Positions 22,020 to 28,581 of a stretch of DNA of 28,581 nt are shown here, piece after piece. Under the pieces are notes generated by a model. The model did not search any database. It saw nothing but the letters and a program-made list of their open reading frames with translations, and was not told where the DNA came from. Source of the DNA: Irineochytrium annulatum (taxonomy: Eukaryota > Chytridiomycota > Chytridiomycetes > Chytridiales > Chytridiaceae); contig JADGJL010000258.1 of the NCBI GenBank assembly GCA_027600665.1, positions 1 through 28,581 on the forward strand, in the 5' to 3' direction. How positions within the stretch are numbered: position 1 is the stretch's first letter; every line of letters begins with the position of its first letter. The position numbers and the translations under genes are program-made.

Positions 22020-25000
22020 ATGGGCGGCGGTTGCTCACGAGAGACTCCCGTTCGTGATCACCATCACGCAACGACAACGACGACGAACGTGCCGGTAGGG
22101 GTCGCGGGACCGGGAGCGGCCGGTGGGGCGGTAAGCAGGGAGGAGAGCGGGCGAGGGCCGGAGGTAAAGGAGGATAAGCGAGCTGGTGGAGGCGATGTGA
22201 CTAGTGGGACTGGGACAGGGGTTGGGACGGTGGGGGCAGGTGAAGGGCTGGCCGCGAAGAGCACAATGACTCTGCCAACTACGAGGGCAGGTAATGGAGT
22301 GAGCACGAAGGTCCTCCCAGTACTCCCGGACCAAGAGAAGGGGACTGGCGAGAAGACGGTCGCGTTTGATGGAAGCATACGACAGTTTCTCCAGGTAAGA
22401 CATACTTGATACTTCCTTCCTACCTGTTGTGGCCCTGTGATCTAACTCGGTTTTATCACAAGTCCCACGTCCTCTTCTCCCACCTGCCGCCGTCCTTCAT
22501 CTCCTCCCTCGACGCTGCAATGCAGTCCCGCATCTGCTCACCCAACGAGTTCATCATACGGAAGGGCGAGGTCGGAAGAGCCATGTTCTTCATCCTGAGG
22601 GGCGAGGTCGAGGTGATCTCAGAGGACGGGGAGAGCATCCTCAATGTCATGAAAGAGCAGAGCTTCTTCGGAGAGATCGGGGTATTGTTCAGCGTGCCGA
22701 GGACGGCGAGTTGTAGGGCCAAGGTGAGCACTTTAAACTACCCTCTTGGGCGACGCATGAACTGACTCCTTTCCCAACTAGGGCCGCTGCATCATCCTTG
22801 CTCTCACGAAGGAGAAGCTGCAAGGCGTGATGGAGGGTTACCCGGACGTGGCGAAATCGATTGCCCTCATTGCAGAGGAGCGGTTTGCCCTTCACATGAA
22901 GCAGCAAAAGAGCGAGGTGAAAGTGGAGTTTGGGGACGAGATCAAGGTCGGAATGACCAACCGGGATTTGAAGAATGTGAGTCGTCTCTGAGGCCGTTGG
23001 CACTTCTATACCCCACCTAACGTAATAATTCCCCTGCAGATCCCCCTCTTCCGCGACTGCGAGGTCGGCTTCCTCCACATGCTCGCCCTCCAGCTGCACC
23101 CGATTCAATACCACCACAACCAAACCATCCTCCGCAAAGGCGACCCAGCCCTCGAGATGTTCTTTGTCGTCGACGGCACGGCCGAGGTCTTCGACGAGAC
23201 CACCCGCACTGCATTCGCGCAGTTCCAGCCTGGCAGCTTTTTTGGCGAGATCGGCCTGTTCTTCGCGTGCGAGAGGACCGCGAGCGTGCGGGCCGTCACG
23301 CCGAATCTGACGGTCTTCAAGCTGGCAAAGGAGGATCTTGATGGGCTGTTGAAGCAGTATCCGGAGATCGATGCGAAGATTCAGGTGGAGGCGAGGCATC
23401 GGATGGAGTACAATCAGCTGAGGGAGGTCGCGAAGTTGAGTGGGACGCAGGAGGTCGAGACCGACGTGGAGGTTGTGCGAGAGAAGTTGAAGAACGTATG
23501 TGTTTTACCCCTGCTTATGTATTTTGCTAAACCGTGCGCTATAGATCCCGCTGTTCAAAGGCGGCTCTGTCGGCTTCTTCCACGAGCTCGCCCTCGCGCT
23601 TAAGTTCAAGGTTTACCAGCCCCTTGATGTCATCATCAAAAAGGACGCGCCAGGCCGCTCTATGTTCTTCGTCGTCGACGGCCTTGCCGAGGTAATCTCC
23701 GAGGACGGCACGCAGGTGTTCGGCGAGCTTCGTGCCAATGCCTTCTTCGGCGAGGTCGCGCTCTTCTTCGAGGTCAACCGCACGGCCACGGTCAGGTCCA
23801 AGACGAGTTGCGCGCTATTCGAGCTGGATAAGGATAGTTTGACGGCGGTGCTGAATCAGCATGAGGGGCTGAGGGAGGTGATGAAGGGGAAGGCGGAGGA
23901 GAATTGGAGGCTGGCGCAGGAGCGGCAAAAGGCCGTGATGCAGATCAGCGCGCAGGATTCATTGGCATTTGATGTCGAGGCGACGGTGAACCGTCTCAAG
24001 AAGGTACTTACACGCTCGTTGCCTAGACCCTTTCTCAGCTAATTACATTTGGGGACACAGGTCACATTCTTCCAAAACTGCCCCGAACCGGTCCTTCGCG
24101 GCCTTGCCGAGAACACCTCGGTTCGGTCCTACGTCCACCACGACGTCATCATGAAGACTGGCGAGATCTCCTCCGAGATGTTCTTCATCGTCCACGGCGG
24201 CGTCGAGATCACGGCCGACGACGGCTCAACTGTCTACGACGCCGTCCCCGCGGGGGGCTTCTTCGGCGAGGTCGGCCTGATCCGGGGCGTGGCGCGCACG
24301 GCGTCCGTCCGCGTTGCCAGCGAGACGTGCGACGTAATCATCCTTACGAGCGCGGCGCTGGATCGGGTGCTGAAGGAGTACCCGGAGAACTACCAGACGA
24401 TCGCGCTGGAGGCGGACAAGAGATTCCTGTTGGCGCAGGAGAGGAGGTTGTTGGCGTCCGGTGGGAGGAGCAGAGAATCGTCGACGTCGGCGCCCGGATC
24501 TCCGGATGGTGGCGGGAGGCACAGGAGGAGCTCGTTTGGGATGATGTTCACCAAGAAGGGCGTTAAGGGCGGGTCGGGTTTGGCCGAGGAGGGGAGGGCG
24601 GCGGAGTTGGCGGCCAAAAAGGAAAAGGGGAGCAAGGACACGATTATTGATGAAGATCCAAAGAAGAAGAAGAAGTCGAATGAGAAGGTAACGTGTTGCA
24701 TTGCGCTGTATTGGAATGTGTGTGCTGACGCTTGATGTAGCATCCCGGAAAGTTCAGCCAGATGTTCAAGGGCTTCCATTTCGGGAAGCACGAGAAGGCG
24801 ACTGCCAAAGTGCAGCCGCAGAAGCTTGCAGGCCCGGCAGCACCCGCGAAGGTCGAAAAGCCTCGCCCGGGGACCCCGCCGCCACTCATCAAGGCCGAGC
24901 ATCTCTACGATCTCCCCGACACCCACATCTCCGCCTGCCTCCAATACCTTAACCCGCGCGACCGCCTCCGTCTCCGCCGCGTCTCAAAACGCCTTGCGAC

Positions 25001-26229
25001 GCTTCTTTCCTCCCCGACCGCTTGGTCCAACCTCGACTTCTCGCCGATCTTCACTATCGCGGACGGCGCTCGGCTTGGGCGGTTCTCCGACATGGCGGGC
25101 CCACAGCTCACGACGCTTTCCCTCGGCACGTGCTGGCAGCTCACTGACGAGATCCTGGCTGGCATCGTTGGGCTCTGCCCAAACATCGCGGCGCTTTGCG
25201 TGCAGAACTGTTGGAAGATCACGGATCGTGGCATGGCGGCGTGCGCTGTGGGCCTAACGAGGCTGAGGGATTTCGATGGGAGCTATTGTGGGCAGCTGGG
25301 CGGTGCCGGGTTTGCGGAGCACCGCTGGAGTGGGTTGCAGAGGCTGAATTTGACGTATTGCAAGCAGATTGGGGATGGACAGCTGGAAAAGATTTTGGCG
25401 CGGACGACGGATGTCGTTGAGCTGAGACTAAGGAGGTGCACGAGGATTACAGATTTCGGTGTATTCTTGGTGGTTCGGTATTGCCGGTATGCACTATGCC
25501 GTAAAGTCCATCAACGTGAAGCGGCTGCTAAAGTGTTTATTTTACAGGCATCTCACAACGCTTGACATCTCGGATTGCGAGCAGATCTCAGACAAGTGCC
25601 TGAAGTGGATCGCCTCCTCCTGCTATAACCTCACGTCCCTCAACCTCCGCTTCTGCACGCGCATTACCAACGGCGGCCTCTACGACCTCTCCCTCGGCTG
25701 CCAAACCTTCACAGCACTCGACCTTTCCCACTGCCTCGCCCTCACGGATGCCGCCATCGTCTTCTTCTCCGACTCGATCCGGTCCCTCCGCTCCCTTAAG
25801 CTCCGCCGGTGCCGCAAGATGACGGACGGCGTCGCCACGTACCTGTCCCGCGCCGCGCCCAGTATCAAGCACCTCGACCTCACGGCGTGCCCGCACGTTA
25901 CGACGCTCGCGACCGCGACGATGCTGCTCTCGACACCCGACGCGGACGTGATGATCGACGCGAGGAGGGAGGGCGGCAAAGGGCTGATGCCAAGCCCCGA
26001 GGAGCTGGGGAGGCCGAGAGCGACGGAGGTGGCGCTGGAGGCACTGTTCACGTCTGGGCCGGCGGATAAGATCAGGGTGCCGCTGGAGAACGCGGCGAAC
26101 GGGATCGTTGCGCCCGTCGCCGGCACGGGGAAGGGGCCGAAGGGGGACGGTGAGGGCGGCGGTGCGCCTGGGAAGGCTGCAAGGAAGGGACAGGGGAACA
26201 AGAAGGCCTCAAAGGTGATGATGGATTGA
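22020..26229 (+). CDS. Quadruple cyclic-nucleotide-binding, F-box and LRR protein with N-myristoylation signal
   Basis: Exons: 22020-22394, 22463-22723, 22782-22976, 23040-23495, 23545-24003, 24061-24687, 24741-25486, 25548-26229; all in phase, 1266 residues. It starts MGGGCS, a G-x-x-x-S N-myristoylation signal with Cys5 available for palmitoylation. After a Gly/Thr-rich linker come four cyclic-nucleotide-binding domains at about 126-240, 278-395, 430-545 and 583-695. Each keeps the phosphate-binding cassette Gly-Glu (Glu196, 347, 499, 652) and Arg-Thr-Ala (Arg205, 356, 508, 661), so all could bind cAMP or cGMP. A basic linker (KKKKK near 785) leads to an F-box at about 846-890 (LYDLP…LRRVSKRL…AWSNLDF) and about ten Cys-containing LRRs at about 914-1160. 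F-box/LRR proteins recruit substrates to SCF ubiquitin ligases. A membrane-tethered, cyclic-nucleotide-controlled adaptor is inferred. The Gly/Lys-rich tail is disordered. Confidence 0.88.
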
Positions 26230-26254
26230 ACTGCTTCCATTTGTACAGAACAGT

Positions 26255-26260
26255 AATAAA
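26255..26260 (+). terminator. Polyadenylation signal AATAAA
   Basis: An exact AATAAA lies 26 bases after the TGA of the cyclic-nucleotide/F-box gene, in the AT-rich DNA expected of a 3' untranslated region. The position is right for the mRNA end of that gene. Confidence 0.55.
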
Positions 26261-26850
26261 CAATAGCAATTTAATGAATGTCATTTCATCTTTTTTACTC
26301 ACTTTTAATCGAGTTATTCTTCTCTCGTTCGCCCTATCTCCCAGGCCGCCTGATAAAACCGGAAAGTGCCTCAGACTTATATCAACGCCACACAGCCTGA
26401 CGCCAGCGCCGACTTCTTCCTCTTATCCAGCACCGTGACCAGAAGGCCCTTGCCCCCGGCATACCATGTCAGTCACGTATCAGCAGGTATGGCGCCTGCT
26501 TTGGGCTTTGCTCTGGACTGTGTAAAGCAGATGACTTAGTATTTAGAAACAAAAAAAAAAAAGGACATCCGTTGCTGCTGATACTGATCGGAGTATGCCG
26601 CAACTCGACTCGTTGGCGGGGTGACTATTAATATTGCGTTCTTTTCTTTCCCTGTGATGTTGCCTGCACCACAGCGGTTGCTATTCCCCGTCCAGAAACT
26701 GTTGTTATCCTTGGGTCGCAGACATGCAGCTTTGTACTTCGTTTCGAAGGCGTGTGCAGTTTCGAGTGCTCTGTCACCAACGCCCCTCCACAGACACGAT
26801 CGCCCATCCATCGCCACCAGAACCGCGAGAGACACTTTGTTCGACCCGCC
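26261..26850. promoter_or_regulatory. Upstream region of the AGC kinase gene
   Basis: This interval holds no convincing ORF of its own; the frame of the kinase's first exon is open from 26752 upward but has no family content before 26851. It contains a 12-base A run near 26551-26562. It should carry the 3' end of the preceding gene and the promoter and 5' leader of the kinase. No specific site was identified. Confidence 0.4.
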
Positions 26851-28581
26851 ATGAACTCCCAGGCCGTCCCCGAGCAGCACGACGCCAAGCGGTCGCGGCG
26901 GATGGGCACGAAGAAGTCCTTCCTGTTCCACATCAAGGACGCCTTCCGCAAGAACGTCACCACGCCGCCGCCGTCTCCTTCTTCCGCGTCGGCGGCCCAA
27001 CCTTTCCCGTCGCCGACGTCGCCATCCCCTTCCTCGGGCCCTCCGCGACTCTCACGGTCGAATTCCACCGGCCCGGTGATGTCTTTCGCGGAATCGAACT
27101 GGGGCTCGCAACCGGCGATGCCGCCTCCCAACGCGCCGGCGCGGGGGGACTCGCAGCATCCGCAGCTGACGCCCTCCGCGAGGATCGTCACGCCAGCGTC
27201 GTCCATCTCGTCCGGGAGTGGATCGTCGCTGCGCTGGAGGAAGGACGAGGAAGGCGACGTCGAGGCCATGGCCGCGTACCCGTTCCCCGTGAAGGACGCA
27301 GGCAACGACCGCGTGGCGGCAGCCGAGGAGGCGGTCGTCGGCAGGGGCCGGCAGCTCGCGGTGGATGGGCAGTCGAAATCCTTCAGGAGGGCAAAGTCGA
27401 CCGCGTCCATGAGATGCAGGGAGGTAGAGGTCGGTCCGAGTAGTTTTGAGAAGGTCAAGATGATCGGCAGAGGCGACGTTGGGAAGGTTTTCCTTGTGGT
27501 GAGTAGTCTCCTTTAAAGGGCGGATTATTTGCATCTGACAGTCAACTGTTACAAGCGCCACAAGGAGTCTGGCAAGCACTATGCCATGAAGGTTCTCCGA
27601 AAATCTGTCATGATCAAGCGCAACAAGATCAAACGCGTCCTAGCTGAGCAGGAGATTTTGGCGACGTCGAACCACCCTTTCATTGTGACGCTCTACCACA
27701 CCTTCCAATCGGAGGAGCACCTCTACTTTGTGATGGAATACTGCGCGAGGGGCGAGTTCTTCAGGGCGTTGCAGGCGATGCCCGGAAAATGCTTGCCGGA
27801 GAAGGATGCGAGGTTCTACGCGGCGGAAGTTATCACAGCTTTCGAGTATCTTCACCTGATGGGATTCATCTACCGCGACCTGAAGCCCGAGAGTACGTTT
27901 ACCTCCGTTTCTGTTTACTTTCATATTTAACACCCGTCTTGCAGACATTCTTCTCCATGAGAATGGCCATATCATGCTCACCGACTTCGATCTCTCCAAG
28001 CCCTCAACCACCTCTGCCCCTCCTACCGTCATCCGCGCCACCTACTCGAAATCCCACAACCAGATCATGGCGATCGACACCCGCTCCTGCACGGCCGACC
28101 TCCGCACCAACTCCTTCGTCGGGACGGAGGAGTACATCGCGCCTGAGGTCATCACGGGCGACGGCCACACCGCCGCCGTGGACTGGTGGACTTTGGGCGT
28201 GCTGCTATACGAGATGCTGTACGGCGAGACGCCTTTCAAGGGCAACACGAGGAACGACACCTTCGCCGCAATCCTGGAGCAGGAGCCCACGTTCCCGGAC
28301 GACAGCGCGGCGCATCACCTTTTACGTCAGCATGAGGTGCACTTGGGCGGCGCCGGCGTCGGTCCCGCGGTAGGTGGGCATCCGCCCGTGTCGGCGGCGT
28401 GCAAGGGCATCATCAGGAAGCTGCTGCACAAGGACGAGCGGAAGAGGCTGGGATCGAAGAACGGGGCGAGCGACGTGAAGGCACATGTGTTTTTCAAGGG
28501 GTTGAAGTGGGCCCTGTTGCGAAACGAGGACGCGCCGCTGGCCGACTGGTGGGGTGGGGAGAAAGAGAGGAAGTTTGGGAG
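26851..28581 (+). CDS. FPK1: AGC-family Ser/Thr kinase, Fpk1/Kin82/NRC-2-like (3' end outside window)
   Basis: Exons: 26851-27498, 27556-27892, 27945 to the right edge, all in phase. Residues 1-195 are Ser/Pro-rich and basic. The kinase domain starts [18 protein letters not shown]; the ATP-binding lysine is Lys228 (YAMKVL), the catalytic loop is YRDLKPEN (Asp324), and the metal-binding motif is DFD (342-344) instead of DFG. DFD together with a stretch of about 35-40 residues before [14 protein letters not shown] marks the fungal flippase-kinase/NRC-2 group, which is related to plant phototropin-type AGC kinases. Yeast Fpk1 activates lipid flippases and so controls membrane asymmetry and polarity. 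A Gly/Pro-rich insert precedes [19 protein letters not shown]. The C-terminal lobe runs off the window. The ATG at 26851 was chosen for its position; ATG 26752 in the same frame would add 33 residues. Confidence 0.92.

Noticed and set aside
21706..22098. Plus-strand ORF of 130 codons upstream of the cyclic-nucleotide gene
   Set aside because: It is Arg-rich with no motif and overlaps the start of the well-supported gene in another frame.
1..28581. Bacterial operon, CRISPR array, tRNA or transposon content
   Set aside because: Short spliceosomal introns in every gene rule out bacterial DNA; I saw no repeat-spacer array, tRNA-like fold with a GGTTCRAATCC arm, or transposase or reverse-transcriptase motif.

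Overview
The window is eukaryotic nuclear DNA. Its genes are split by many short GT-AG introns, mostly 41-80 nt, often with CTAAC-like branch sites. The coding DNA is GC-rich and the spacers are more AT-rich. The gene set points to a flagellated (zoosporic, chytrid-like) fungus. There is a fungal-type Fpk1/NRC-2 AGC kinase, and also an IQCH homologue, a family I know from sperm and flagellated cells and do not expect in non-flagellate fungi. The Cache receptors fit a swimming, chemosensing cell. The lineage call is inference. All gene models below were spliced by hand, and every junction was checked for reading frame.

Layout: 1-113 carries a 27-bp direct repeat with AATAAA motifs, probably the tail of a gene to the left. 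114-1805 has no firm gene, but holds an AT-rich patch of degenerate palindromes. 1806-7598 (+) is an IQCH-like gene, apparently continuing into a C-terminal extension of about 616 residues. 7599-8789 is a convergent spacer. 8790-11883 (-) encodes a RasGAP whose catalytic domain is interrupted by a disordered insert of about 445 residues; its 5' end is unresolved and may reach 12904. 12953-15038 and 15287-17354 (+) are tandem paralogues encoding two-pass Cache receptors with no enzymatic output domain. 17355-20314 is mostly unassigned, with weak coding signal at 18012-18781. 20315-21408 (-) is a secreted SGNH/GDSL hydrolase. 22020-26229 (+) encodes a 1266-residue protein with an N-myristoylation signal, four cyclic-nucleotide-binding domains, an F-box and leucine-rich repeats. 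26851 to the right edge (+) is an Fpk1/NRC-2-like kinase cut by the window end.

Taken together, the region is rich in signalling genes: Cache sensors, a Ras off-switch, a putative cyclic-nucleotide-controlled SCF adaptor at the membrane, and an AGC kinase. Nothing in the sequence proves that they share a pathway, but the cyclic-nucleotide F-box protein and the output-less Cache receptor pair are the most unusual items here.
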